The notes: generated by a model from the letters alone, not told the origin. Positions 1 through 11,375 are shown, counted from the stretch's first letter. The stretch: DNA of 64,000 nucleotides from Diplonema japonicum (GCA_964019335.1 OZ025662.1:716224-780223); one strand, 5' to 3'. Program-made: numbers and translations.

Positions 1-2633
1 GACCATATGCTGATGGCACCTACCCTGATGGAACAGTGATGCCTGGGCCTGACGGGAGATACCCAGATGGCAGCTATGCGCAGCCTGGTCCTGACGGCAG
101 GTATCCTGATGGTACATATGCAAAGCCAGGTCCCAATGGTCGGTACCCTGATGGTTCATACGCGATAGGCCCCGATGGTCGGTACCCTGATGGCGCCCAG
201 CCTGGTCCTGATGGAAGGTACCCCGACGGCACAATGGGCAGGCTTGGTGCTAATGGAAGGTACTTTGACCCCAGACCATATGCTGATGGCACCTACCCTG
301 ATGGCACGATAATGCCTGGGCCTGACGGGAGATACCCAGATGGCAGCTATGCGCAACCCGGTCCCGACGGTAGGTATCCTGATGGAACAATTGCGCTGGT
401 GGGTGTTGACGGAAGATATCCTGATGGGACGTATGAAAAGAAATCAGGTGTCCCTTCTGGGAGTCGTGGTGTCCCTTCTGGAAGTCGTGGTGTGCCAGGC
501 AACGACGGTGGACACCCCAGTGGTACTCGTGTTCCTGGCGGCTTTGGTTATGCAGCAGCAGTGTTAGGCCCTGATGGTAGGTACCCCGAAGGCACTGAGC
601 CTGGTCCGGATGGCAGGTATCCGGACGGCACAGTTGCGCAGCGTGGCCCTGACGGCAAGTACTTTGACCCCCGTCCTGCTGGTGGCAGCAGAGGCCTTGG
701 AAGCAGGCAAGGCCCCGACGGGATGGCTGCTACGAGCGGTTCACGCAACGTGCCAGGCTCACCTGAGATGTCGACGTCAGCGAAGACAAATACTTTAATG
801 GGGGCTGGTGTAGGGGTGTTGGCGGGTGGTGCTATGGGTGGTGCGTTGATGAGTAATAAGAAAAGTGATAAAGAAAAAGACAAGCCAGAGGGGCTCATAT
901 ATCCAGACGGCGACGGGCCACTAATCAAGTCGCGGGACGAGATGAGGAGCAGTACGGGCATGGCTCCAAACACCACCCCCACCAGGGAGAGGAAGTCACC
1001 CATGTCCAACCCTTCTAACACCTTCCCAGGCAGCCAGCGCCCATCGGCCAGGTCAATCGAGCCGTTGGACTCGAACGATGACTTGCCGCGCTTTGGCAGC
1101 GATCCCTCTCCTCCATACCCAGTAGGCTCTAGTGGTAATAATGACCAGGGTGTGGATTTCGCAGCTATGCTTGCAGGGGCAGGAGTGGGCATGGCTGCGG
1201 GAGGTATTGTAGGGGCGGCTGCTGCTGGGGCAGCTGAAAAAGGGAGCTCACGAAGAGGCTCGGATGCAGACAGAAAAGGTGCGGAAGAAGGGACAACCGA
1301 TCCAAGGGGAGCCAAGCAGTCCGAACAAGGTTCTGCTAGACACGTCACGGAGGGGGCGAAGAGCGCGGCACTGCCTGGACAGACAGCAGGTCTCGCAGCT
1401 CAGCAGGCGTCCGCAGGACATAGCGCTGCAAACAGCCCCGCGAAGGGCAGTGAACAGGGAGACCAAGGTCGCCTGACAGAGGCGCACCGGGCTACGTCCG
1501 CATCTTCCGGACTGCCGTCTCTCTCCACGGAACAGAAAGTGGCTGGCGCCACAATTCTCGGAGCGTTGGCCATGAGCAAGGCTAGGAAGGAGTTCAAGAA
1601 AGATGTAAAAAACTACAGAGATTCTGAGAAAGATCGAAGGTATTAATATAATTCAAAGGTTGCATTCATCCAACCACAGGGACTGGCTGGCAAAAGGGAA
1701 GTCTGGGTCCATCGGGATGAACATGGACAGGGACATGAGGGTATGTTTTAAGGTGGAAATACTCTACTACCGACAGGTACTTGCGCTTGTGAGCAATGGA
1801 GCAGGGGTGCAGGCAGGGGTGGAGGTAGGTGACTTGATTCTGCAGATCGAGAGCATCCAGAAGGGCGGGGGGTGGGTAAAGATCCCGGTGCCCAATAGGG
1901 GGAGGTTCTTGGAGTCGGTGGGGCCTCAGAGCGAATTGTTCGCAGGGCGGGACGTGAAGATCACGCTGATCAGAGACCAACGTGAGCAGAGCAAGTGGAA
2001 GGCAATGAACCACCGTGCGCCGAGAAAGGGGTTCCAGCCAGACACCATCGTGTGGAACAACGCGATTGATGGCGCGAAGCACATGGTGGTGGAGGCAAAG
2101 CTGCAGGACGAAAGCGACAGGGTGATGGTGACACGGGAGAAGAGGATGCAACACATCAAGGAACAGAAAGGACTGAAACAGATGGACATAGGACTCATCA
2201 CTGACATTTTGTATGGAAAAGCAAGTAAAAAAAAAGAAATGTTTACAACTAAACAGGAACAATCCTCCAGCGGCCAGGGAGTACATACGTAGGGTCTTCA
2301 CCAAGGCTGATGACTCCCACAAGGGTAAAATAGGACTCACTGGGCTGGTGTCTGTGTGCACTGATGTGGCAATTGCTACTGGCTGCCCACCCCCTGGTAA
2401 GGAGGATTCCCAACGTCTGTTTGACTCTATAGACACCAAGCACGACGGGTATGTGGAAAATAGTAACAAAGAAAAAGTATTTTTGTTTTTCTTTTCACAG
2501 AGCTGTTTCGTTTGACTTGTTCTTCCCTTACTTCCGACTTTACCAGATCAAGACTATAGCCAGGCACCATGAAACGATAGAGTATGTGAAGGGGGGGGGA
2601 AAAGAAAAAAGAGGGGTAAACAAATACAGGTAA
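1..2633 (+). CDS. PDG-repeat / PDZ / EF-hand protein (5' truncated)
   Basis: The frame is open to the left window edge, so the N-terminus is missing. Proposed exons are <1-1639, 1680-2224, 2271-2448 and 2501-2633; their lengths join in frame to give about 830 visible residues. The first exon is a tandem array of GPDGRYPDGTY-type units, followed by two glycine-zipper-like hydrophobic stretches (near 784-858 and 1158-1240). After the 40-nt first intron comes a PDZ-like segment (VLALVSNGAGVQAGVEVGD, about 1780-1840). Two EF-hand-like segments follow (FTKADDSHKGKIGL, and DTKHDGAVSFDLF, which forms only after splicing). Read without splicing, this looks like two or three separate ORFs with a stop at 1644-1646. 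The phase match at 1639/1680 (AG+G) and the restored EF-hand loop argue for one gene. Possible role: a calcium-responsive scaffold, perhaps membrane-associated; this is inference. No named family recognised for the repeats. Confidence 0.7.
36..470 (+). repeat. PDG-type coding tandem repeat
   Basis: Units of about 11 codons built on GPDGRYPDG recur through this stretch, and diverged copies return at about 566-680. They are in frame with the host gene and vary mostly at linker positions between units, so the array is coding. DNA copies such as the PYADGTYPDGT unit near positions 3-37 and again near 273-310 are nearly identical, which suggests recent internal duplication. Confidence 0.85.
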
Positions 2634-4046
2634 GAGAACTAAAACAAGAGTTTAAAAAATAAAAATAAAATGGAACGAATAGAAAGGAGAAAAGAAGGGA
2701 GAAGGGGGGGGAATATTTTCCCCTCCCCTGCCTTCTTTTTCTTCCCCCGTATCTTCCCCAGCCCCTCTTCCAGCATTTTGTCAAGTCATTGCCGTCGTGG
2801 CCCGATTCAACAAACTGGAACCCAATTGCATGTCAGTTTTTTTTTTTTTTTTTAATACTTCTTAAAGATGAACACAAGGCAGATGGATATCCAAGGCTTC
2901 TTTTTTGCGGCTATTTTTCTTCCCCCCCCCCCCGGCAGTTCTTCATTGCCATATCTTCACTCGGAGGCTTCCTTTTATAGTCAATTGAAAGCGCCAAGCG
3001 GAGACCGTGAAAAGAAGGTCCTCTCTTTGTTCTTTTTAACCCTTCTGAATACTCACCCCGAGTCGAAATGTGTCTTTGTGTCTATTCTTATTGGGGGAAT
3101 CATGCAATAAAACTTCTCCTCTTATGGCGATCTTTCTTCTTGCTTCCCCCCTTTTTTTTCTTCTTCCGTGTTTGTCTTTATTCTTTTAGTTTCTGTTCAC
3201 TGTGTGTGTAAAAGATCTGGTTTCAGTAAAGAGGCCCCCCCCCTTGGCTTGTATTGGTTTTTCTTCTCCCCCTGCCAGTCAGTTCTCATCCTCCACTTCG
3301 TGAATTTTATTTCTTTTTTTTTTCCCCTTTATATTGCTCCTTTTGGGTGCATGAGTTTTTAATCTGTGAGTCGTGCTTGAAAATGGTCCTTTTCCTTCTT
3401 TCATCATAGTGAATTATATTTCTTTTCACCCTCCCATATCTCTAACAAGGGAAGGTTTTGCGAACAAAGATTTGTTCGCAAGAAGAGAGGGTGGGGTTTC
3501 TCTCTTTCTTTTTCCCTCAATTCCAGGATCAATATTGCTGTATGTGCCCCCGCCTATAGGAGGAGAACTGAGACAGAGGGAAAACAAAAATTTAAAAAAA
3601 GGAATTTCCCACCAAGTCGGGGGAATAGAAAGAAAAGCGAAAAAAAAAAAAAGAGAAGGAAAAAGGAACCAGCAGGGTATCATACCCCTCGCCCCCCTTC
3701 CCTTCCCCATCTGTACCCCATCGCCCCTTCCCAGCCTTGTTCAGTTTTTTTTTTTTTTTTTTTTTTTTTTGTTGTTTCATTCTTTCAAAAACACTTTGCC
3801 CTTTTTACAACCATTGGTCGGGCTGGCCACCCATAGATCGTAGAGCGGCTCCTTTACCTTGGCCTTTCTTGCCAATGGTCCATTCGAATAGGCCGAGTAC
3901 CGCGTTGCACCTTCTCTGTCTGCCCAGATGCAACTGTCAAGGGTGAGTAGCTGAACTCTCTTGTTGCAGTCATTCCTTTGAAGCACAAGAAGAAGAAGAA
4001 GAAAGAAACATTAGTGTTCCCAGCATACAAAAAGAAAGAAGAAAAG
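2634..4046. other. intergenic, low complexity
   Basis: No supportable gene. The stretch is dominated by runs of T, C and A (for example 2838-2853 T and 3748-3769 T). The longest open frames encode only Phe/Pro/Lys-rich low-complexity strings. The last part carries the probable trans-splice acceptor of the next gene, with an AG at 3968-3969 after ctctcttgttgc. Confidence 0.6.
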
Positions 4047-5627
4047 ATGGTGAAAATAAAGTTGAAGCACGAGAAGACGAAATATGAGCTGGATGTGGAC
4101 ACTGCCGCGGGGATAGAGGTGCTGCGGGCACAGATTCAAAGCACGACTGGCGTGCCTGGTGACAGGCAGAAGATCGTTATTAAGGGCAAGGAGCTGAAGG
4201 AGGGTGACGATCTGGCATCGAAAATCACCCCCAACCTGGTGGCCATGTTGATGGGGAGTGCCGAGGCCGTGCCTGAGAAGCCGAAGGAGGAGCACAAGTT
4301 CATTGAAGATGTGGCTGGTTCAGCAGTCGTTGACATGAGGCCACCCGGTCTGAATAACCTCGACAACACATGCTACCTGAACGCCTCTGTGCAGTGCTTC
4401 AAGATGATCCCCGAGCTCAGGAAGAAGCTTGATGAAGTTAAGGCGCCTCCCACACCATCGCAGGAGGGGTATGACAAGTCACACACACACACACGCACAC
4501 AGGGTGCTCGCCATGTTGAAGGCGCTGTACGCTGAGATCGAAAAGAACAAGTCCGGGGAGCCTGTGACACCCATGATGTTCGTCATGATGTGCCGTGCCT
4601 TCTGGCCGCAGTTCGACCAGCAGGTACAGGGGAGATATGCTCAGCAGGACGCTGAGGAATACTGCGGCGAGCTGATGCAGGCCTTCTCTGTCCTGAAGGA
4701 CAAGGACACCGACATGGACCTGTGCCAGCAGCTGTTCGAAGGTGAGTACGAAGAGATCTCTGCGTGCAAGGAACCCGGCGCAGAGGCAGAGCCACCCACC
4801 ACCAACTACAGCACCTTCCGCATCATGAGGTGCACGCTGGACACGGACACGACCACTGTGGAGGCAGGCCTCGAGAGGGCGATGATCCAGGAGCGTGAGA
4901 AGACCTCACCGACATTGGGGAGGAACGCTATTTACACAGTGACCGCAAAGCTGAACAGGCTGCCAACGTACTTGTGGATCAATCTGGTGAGGTTCGAGTG
5001 GAGGAAGGACATTGGGAAGAAGACTAAGAAGCTCAGGAAGATCGTGTTCCCGTTCAGGCTGGACGCCTTCACGCTGTGCAGCGACGGGTTCAAAGAGAGG
5101 ATGAAGGACTCCCGTGAGCAGCTGAAGGACGAGAGGGACAAGGTGCTGGAAGCGAAGAGAAAAGACAAACAAGAGAAGAGGGACAAACCTGCTGAAGAAC
5201 TGAAAAAAGAAGGAGACACCGTGATGGCACAGAGTGTTGATGGGGAGAAGAAGGACGAAGACGCTGTGATGGCAGAGGCACCCATCGAAATAGGCAACAA
5301 CAATGCTTACTACGACCTGTGCGGCATCGTGACTCACAGGGGGAGGGATGCTGACTCGGGGCATTACATCGGCTGGACCCTGCAGGACGACGGGAAATGG
5401 ATGTGTTTTGATGACCACAAGGTGACACAGGTCACTGAGGACAAGATCAAGGTATGCGCGTGGTGTACCTTATTCGATAATATAAATTTACCTTTTTTTT
5501 TTTTTTTTTGCAGGAGCTTGCTGGTGGTGGCGAGTCTGACAGCGCTTACCTCCTTCTCTACAGGTCCAAAGACCCGGTATGTTCGGGGAGGCAAAAAAAA
5601 ATTTCCTTCCCCCTATAAAAAAAAAAG

Positions 5628-5658
<31 letters not shown>

Positions 5659-5689
5659 ATAGGCTGGTAAGAGTGCTGGTATCTTCTAG
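4047..5689 (+). CDS. USP14: Ubiquitin carboxyl-terminal hydrolase, USP14/Ubp6 type
   Basis: Proteasome-associated deubiquitinase. An N-terminal ubiquitin-like domain (residues 1-75, starting MVKIKLKHEKTKYELDV) is followed by a USP catalytic domain. The Cys box is GLNNLDNTCYLNASVQ with the nucleophile near residue 109, close to its position in human USP14. The His box is YYDLCGIVTHRG..SGHYIGW near 5310-5380. A charged Lys/Glu insert (about 5100-5280) interrupts the domain. Proposed exons are 4047-4468, 4503-5451, 5514-5576 and 5663-5689. The first three joins are firm because they restore the family order, including the C-terminal SAYLLLYR. The last 9-codon exon is less sure: without that splice the protein stops soon after 5577. 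Predicted length is about 486 aa. ATG 4047 was chosen because the UBL begins there and the upstream in-frame codons are Lys-rich UTR-like sequence. Confidence 0.9.
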
Positions 5690-6408
5690 GATTAAAAAAA
5701 AAAAGAAAAAAAAAGGTTTTTGGAGTGTTTTTTTTTTTAGAAAGTGTTTTTATTTTATTTTATTTGTCTTAAGATTATTATCCCTCTCTTTTTGTTGTTA
5801 TCTAGCCTTTCTAATGCAACATGGAATAATGGTTGGTGTGGCTTTTTTTTTTTTTGAGGAAAAAGAAAATAAAGGAAAAAAAAACACCACCTCCCCCCTT
5901 TTTTTAAATAAGAACCAAGTAGAGGAAGTTAGACTTTTTTTCCCCCCTGGTTCAGATTTCTTTTTTTTTTTTTAAAGGTTAACTACGGAGGAAGGCACAA
6001 AGATACCGGGGAGGGCAGCAGGGGGAAAGGGGAGAGAAGAATAAGCACCAAAGTAGCAACGGTATAACAAAGACCTAGCTTTCCAAAGAAGTAAAAGAAT
6101 TAAAATGTACACTAGAAATGAAGAAAGCGATCGGACTCTTGTATCTGGCTTTTCTTTTTTCTTTTTTTAACAAGATCCCCAGTCGCGGTGGGCACCAACC
6201 AGCGCACTGCAAAAGACAATAAAATCGAGTATATATTTTTTTTCTCTCTCTTCTTCAGTCTGTTGCATCTGTCATAAGCATAAGTGCAAACTCCGTCCTT
6301 CTTACACCTGCATTCTTTCTCTTTTTCTTCTTTTTTTTTTTATATTTATTTTACGCATGAGAATATTACCTAAAAGGGAAGACCAAAAAAGAAAAAAGGA
6401 AGAAAAAA
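5690..6408. other. intergenic, low complexity
   Basis: No gene seen. A/T tracts predominate, and a more complex patch at about 5980-6130 has no open frame of note. T-rich tracts up to 6350 precede the ERD2 start. Confidence 0.6.
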
Positions 6409-7263
6409 ATGGAGTTGTGGATGATAGGCCACACGAACCTGTTCAGACTGACAGGCGACATCTTGCATCTAATCAGCGTCCTGATCGTATTGCAGAAGAT
6501 GCTGAAAATGAGAAGCTGTACTGGCCTGTCTTTGAAGTCCCAGCTCGCCTACGCTATCGTTTTCACAACAAGGTACATCCCATCCTTCAGCTTTGATAGC
6601 ACGGTATGAGCAAGGGGGGAAAGAAAAAAAAAAAAGAAATTTCCATCCCAACAGCTTTACGTCATTTTCATGAAGCTCTTCTTCCTGCTGAGCTCATGGT
6701 ACATAGTATTCTTGATCAGAACAAGGAACCCGTGGAAGGTATTTTTTATTTTCCTTAAAAAGAAGATTTTTTTTTATAGGCCACCTATGATGAGAGACTC
6801 GATTCATTCAAGATGCGCTACCTAATCGTGCCCTGTGTGATCCTTGCCTTCATCTTCCATTACGATAGGCCTCACCATCAGATAGCAGAGCTCCTTTGGA
6901 CTTTCTCGCAGTACCTCGAAGCCGTTGCAATCATCCCTCAGCTGTCCCTACTTACAGTTGTCCTTGAGCAGGGCAGAAAGTGGGAGCTTCTCACCGGTCA
7001 CTACGTCTTCGCGCTCGGGATGTACAGGGCCTTCTACGTGATGAACTGGGTATGCAAAAAAAAAAAAAAAAAAAAAAAAAACGAAAAAAGATTATTTTAT
7101 TTTTTATCAGATCTACCGCTACTGGACAGAGGGCCACTGGAATTGGGTGGATTCTACCTCGGGCATCATCCAGACCTTCCTGTACTCTGAGTTCTTCTAC
7201 AAGTACCTCCAGGGGATCAAGGAGCTTCGGAAAGAGGGGCTCCCCACGCACATGATGGATTGA
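6409..7263 (+). CDS. ERD2: ER lumen protein-retaining receptor (KDEL receptor)
   Basis: Seven-helix receptor that retrieves KDEL/HDEL proteins from Golgi to ER. Four exons (6409-6603, 6655-6738, 6780-7049, 7111-7263) join in frame to 233 aa. Recognisable family blocks in order are: GDILHLISVLIVLQKM; the SCTGLSLKSQ motif; ATYDERLDSFKMRYL; the EAVAIIPQLSLL segment typical of ERD2; FALGMYRAFYVMNW; and IYRYWTEGHWNW followed by an FLYSEFFYKY C-terminal helix. The start ATG sits where ERD2 proteins begin. The three introns are 51, 41 and 61 nt; the first two start GTATG and GTATT, and the third contains a run of about 20 A. Length is slightly above the family's usual 210-220 aa. Confidence 0.95.
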
Positions 7264-7768
7264 GAGGGAAAAGGAAGAAGAATATAAAAGAAAAAGAACC
7301 GGCTTGTTTTTTTTTCTTTCTTTTTTTTTTTTTTTCCAGGAAGGGAAGGTGGGGAGACAAAGAATGAAGAGAGAGGCAAAGCCTTGGGCCGGCTGTCATC
7401 AGCTATTGCGCCACCGAGCGGCTCACTCCAAATGTGTCGCCTGAGAACACCCACCCCACCCTGTGTACTTTATGGTACATTTGGAGCAGACTGTGGTGGT
7501 CGTACGTTAAAGGATCGATTTTTTTTGTCCCCCTTTTTTTTTCCTTTAGTAATTTTTTTTTTCCTGTGGCTGCACGCCAGCAGATAGCCAACACGGCATA
7601 TCTCCTGTGCTGCCTTCGTAGTGTTCTTCGGCATAAGGTGTGTCTCTGGAGGTTAAGAGAGATGTGGCGGCTAGTGTGCTGGTGATCATGTAAGGTTTCT
7701 TTTTTTTTTTTTATCGGTTATTTTATGTACTTCTGTCCATTCTGTCTTCAGCACTACGCAGTGTGAAC
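7264..7768. other. intergenic with one inverted repeat
   Basis: No gene supported. It contains T-rich tracts and a 10-bp inverted repeat, CTCCAAATGT at 7426-7435 and its complement at 7477-7486, separated by 41 nt. A T-run and AG near 7700-7752 supply splice-acceptor-like sequence for the next gene. Confidence 0.5.
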
Positions 7769-8297
7769 ATGCCGGCGCCACAGCTTTCTGCCCTTGCGAT
7801 CATAAGCAAGAAAGGCACACCAATCTTCACTGTTGTGTACGGGGACGTGAGTGATGAGGATGCACTGTGGCTGCAGTGTACCATGGTGTGCAGCCTTGAC
7901 TCTCTAGAGGAAAAGGTGAAAGGAGTGCTGAGCACAGCAGCGATGCAAGATAGAAAGACGCCGCAGGTAGACAAGTATGCCCTCTTGCCTTACCACACCA
8001 CACTTCACAGCAAATATCTCGGGTTCATTATGCCCGCAACAGAGTACCGTGTGTACGGGTCGACATCCAACACAATGGTGAAGCTCCTCGCCATCACAAA
8101 AGGCGAGTGCCGAGAGCAGGAACTGAAGACGATACTTAAGTCTTTGCACGACGTCTACAGCCGCTACGTATGTCCTTCCCCCACCTTATTCCTCTCAGGT
8201 GTGCAACCCATTCTACGAGTTCGATACTGAGATAACTTCCACTAACTTCCACAAACAAGTCGACCAGATAGTGAAGGACACCCCCCTCCGCGTCTAG
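7769..8297 (+). CDS. TRAPPC2L: TRAPP complex subunit 2-like protein (sedlin family)
   Basis: Longin-fold subunit of the TRAPP tether and Rab-GEF complex. Two exons (7769-8167, 8199-8297) flank a 31-nt GTATG...CAG intron and join to 165 aa. The N-terminal strand ALAIISKKGTPIFTVVY, the central HTTLHSKYLGFIMPATEYRVYG and the post-intron VCNPFYEFDTEITSTNFHKQV match the order of TRAPPC2L proteins. The NPFY C-terminal motif appears only after splicing. ATG 7769 begins directly at the first beta strand. Confidence 0.88.
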
Positions 8298-8356
8298 CCT
8301 CAGTCCAGTGTACCGTTATTTGTTGGAAGCCTGCCAGCAGCCTCCGCGCAGGTAAC

Positions 8357-9340
8357 ATGGAGAGCGTGGTGCCCGCAGTGCTGGCAGGCGTGGCGGAGGC
8401 AGTCACAGTGCAACCGCTGGACATGGTGAAGACGCGGATGCAGCTCAGCACTGTGAGGATAAGCATGCGGCAGGCTGGGTTGGAGGTGTGGCACAGGGGT
8501 TTCGGGGGCTTCTACCGAGGGGGCGGGGTCGAGATGGGGAGCATAGTGGTTGCAAGGGGGACGTGCTTCCTAGTGTACGATGCTCTGGAGCTGCTTGGGG
8601 CACGCAATGAAGTGGTGAAGGGGGCAGTGGCTGGGGGCGTGGAGGCTGTGGTTGTGACGCCATTGCAGGTGGTGAAGGTGAGGATGCAGAGCAAGGCATT
8701 TTTGACTAAGTACCAAAATCCCTACCAATGTACTATGCTGACTCTGAAAGAGGAAGGCCCACGTGCTTTCGCATCAGGCTTGCAGGCAACCATCCTACGG
8801 AATTGCGTGTGGACTGCTGGCTACTTCTCGCTGATGGCGCAGCTCACTTTCCTTCCAATTTCCGTCTCAGGCTTCGTGGCAGGTGCTGCCTCTGCTGCCT
8901 TGAACGCACCCTTTGACGTCATCAAATCCGTCCAGCAGGAGGCTGTGCACAAGCAGTCTGTCTTCAAGACTGCTGCCGCCATCCTCGCACACGGGGGGCC
9001 CCTAGGCCTGTACAAGGGTGTGCTACCCAAGATCCTCCGCATGGGGGTTGGGGGGTCGGTGAGTATAACAATGTTGAAGTACGCTAAAACCTTTTTTGAA
9101 GTTTGCTTTTTTTCGCGACACGAACAAACTATATCAAATGCACAAAAACAGAACCTAAAGAAAAAAGAAAAAGATCTTAACAAACACAATGATGCAGCCC
9201 ATGCAGTTCGTGATGCCCCAGCAAATGATGCAGCAGCAGATGTTGCCCCAACAGATGATGCAGCAGCAGATGATGCCTCAACAAATGGTGCAGCAGCAGA
9301 TGATGATGGTTGCAACCCCGGTATGTTGCACAAGCCGTAG
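8357..9340 (+). CDS. Mitochondrial carrier family protein, 2-oxodicarboxylate-carrier-like
   Basis: Inner-membrane solute carrier with the three expected repeats. Signature motifs are PLDMVKTR, PLQVVKVR and PFDVIKSV, one per repeat. The last repeat ends GLYKGVLPKILRMGVGGSV, which resembles the 2-oxodicarboxylate carrier (SLC25A21) C-terminus. That substrate assignment is inference. The final 70 or so residues of the open frame (after about 9105) are unlike carriers: a Lys-rich stretch, then DAAADDA repeats. This tail overlaps the start of the next gene in another frame, so the true C-terminus is uncertain. The start ATG follows an AG at 8350-8351. Confidence 0.85.
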   Translation: MESVVPAVLAGVAEAVTVQPLDMVKTRMQLSTVRISMRQAGLEVWHRGFGGFYRGGGVEMGSIVVARGTCFLVYDALELLGARNEVVKGAVAGGVEAVVVTPLQVVKVRMQSKAFLTKYQNPYQCTMLTLKEEGPRAFASGLQATILRNCVWTAGYFSLMAQLTFLPISVSGFVAGAASAALNAPFDVIKSVQQEAVHKQSVFKTAAAILAHGGPLGLYKGVLPKILRMGVGGSVSITMLKYAKTFFEVCFFSRHEQTISNAQKQNLKKKEKDLNKHNDAAHAVRDAPANDAAADVAPTDDAAADDASTNGAAADDDGCNPGMLHKP

Positions 9341-10209
9341 CACAAGAAGAAAAAAAAAAACAGAACGGTAACCAGGCCATGATGGTGCCTGTGATGTGTG
9401 TTCCCCAGCAGCCAATGATGTTGATGCCGTCCCTGCAAACGGTTGACTTGAAGACAGGTCTGCAGCACCCTTTGATGAAGTGCGTGGACAACATTTCGCT
9501 GGAAGCGAGGAGCCACGAGGTGTCCAGCGACCACACCTCCAGCACAACTGAGGAGCTTGTGACACCGGTTCACAACCAGCAGCAGGGCAACAGCAGCGTG
9601 GCGGTTCTGTCTGCTATTCTAAGGGCATCTGGCAACACGCCTGTGACGGGTTTGGCTGGCGCACTTGCGAAGAGGCTGCGCAACAAGCAGGAAGTGGTGA
9701 TCGAGGCGATGGGCCCAACGAGCGTAGCACAGGCGATGAGGGCCATGATCTTGGCAAGGAGCTTCCTGTTCCAGGAGGGCATCATGATCACGGGGAACAG
9801 TGACTTCATGTTTGCCCCGAGCAGGGAAGCAGGGTCTGTGTCCCCCCACCCAGGGCTTCGCTTCACGGTTAACGGAGTGCAAACACCTCAAGAGGAGCCG
9901 AAGTACGATGACACCCTGAACATCACAGACGAGAGTGTTGTAGGGAAGGCTGCAGGTGCCATCTCCAAGCTGGTGAGGAGCACCGGGTCAAGGGGAGGAG
10001 TGCTTGGTCTCACGTTCGGTCCCTCTCCAGGGGCCATCAACTTGGCTGCCAAGGCCATCACGCTCTCTCGTGCAATGCTCGTTGAGGACAACCTTGATAT
10101 CAAAATCCAGCCCATGATGCCCAAGTCTGTTTATGGCTCGAGGATCCAGCCAGAAGAACAGGTCCTTGAATTTGCCGTGACTACCTACATCAGGTCTTTG
10201 CAAAACTGA
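9189..10209 (+). CDS. Tandem SpoVS-domain protein with Met/Gln-rich N-terminus
   Basis: Exons 9189-9320 and 9364-10209 join in frame to 325 aa. The first 45 residues are almost entirely Met, Gln and Pro. Two copies of a SpoVS-like (Alba-like fold) domain follow. The first is VAVLSAILRASGNTPVTGLA through IEAMGPTSVAQAMRAMILAR. The second is AISKLVRSTGSRGG through FGPSPGAINLAAKAITLSRA. Bacterial SpoVS has one such domain. Euglenozoan relatives exist to my knowledge, and nucleic-acid binding is the likely role, by analogy only. The intron (43 nt) begins GTATG and contains a run of A. The start overlaps the carrier reading frame by 152 nt. Confidence 0.78.
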
Positions 10210-11375
10210 TACCTGTGAGCAGCTGTCTCACTCTGGACTGCCTGGGGTTTCCCGTTGCAGCCTTCACTGAAACCTTTATTTTTTTTTTTCCCTTCCATAT
10301 TTTGTTCTTCTCTCCTTTTATTATTATTCCTTCCTTTGCCTTTTTTTCTCCCCCCCCCCTCCTCGAGTTTGTTTTCTTTTTTTTTCTTTTTTTTTCTTTT
10401 CAGGTTTTTTTTCTTTTCTTTGTTATCTACCTTTTTTTTTTAAATGCTGCTGTGTCAAGGCTCTGATGCACCTCGTCCAGTAGGAAGAAAGGTATTTTCT
10501 TTTTTTTTCCTTCCTTTTTTTTCACCTTAACATATCCTTTTTTTTTTTTTTGCTATAAAGAAATTCGAAAGAAGATGAAAAAGAAGAAGACGAAGGTTAG
10601 AAACAACAAAAGAAAAAGAAGAAGGAAAAGGAAGAGGTAAGCAATTCCTCCTGACTGACCAGAAGTACGAACGACTGTTGGAAAAAAAAAAAAACAGGGG
10701 TGCTTTGGGCTTTTCTTAATCTTTCTTTATAAGCCCTCCTGATTTTGCCGGCTTTGGCCCGTTTTTTTGGATTTACTTTATATTGGATGCTAGGGGAATG
10801 GCTACTCGTGGTGCCCTGCTCCTGTTTGGCCCCCGCCTTGGCGTTCAGTGACCATGCAACATTTTTTTTTTTTGATGTAGTAAAGACCGTGGGCTGGCAT
10901 GTGGCTGTATTCGAGAGGGTTTGATTTTTTTTTTTCCCTTCTTCTTTTCTTTTTTATACTTTTTTTTTTTTCATTTTTTTTTTCTTCAGTATCTTTTCGT
11001 TCTCTTTTCCTCTTTTTCTTTTTTCTTTTTCCATCCAAGACGCCTTTTCTAAGGTCAGGGTTGAGGGGGTGGGAGGGGGTCTTGACAACTGATGATGCCC
11101 TCTCTACAGAGGAACAAGAATAATTTAAGAACACTGCAGGCAACAAAGAGAACAAAGAATCTGCACTGAGAAGGGTCTTAGGTGTCTCCTCCTCCGCCTC
11201 CTTTTTTTTTTTTTTTTTGACACCTTCTTATTTTGTAAAACTAGCATAGGATTGAAAGATAAGGGGAGGGGAAAGTCCTTCTCTTTCTTTTTTTCTTTTC
11301 GAAAAGCCTTTCTGAGGCCACTGGGAGACAGTGGTGGGAAAATATTTTTTTTTAACCATTAAATAAGTTTTTAGA

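Noticed and set aside
548-1348. 266-codon minus-strand ORF under the PDG-repeat gene
   Set aside because: Antisense of a repetitive coding region; it mirrors the repeats and has no independent features.
3373-3843. 156-codon ORF in the first intergenic region
   Set aside because: Phe/Pro/Lys runs translated from homopolymers; no splice or start context.
7426-7486. Transposon with 10-bp inverted ends
   Set aside because: Only 10 bp of inverted repeat, 61 bp in total, no target duplication visible.
10575-10637. Tiny basic peptide resembling ribosomal protein L41
   Set aside because: About 20 residues of Lys/Arg from an A/G-rich tract. It lacks the L41 residue pattern beyond composition.
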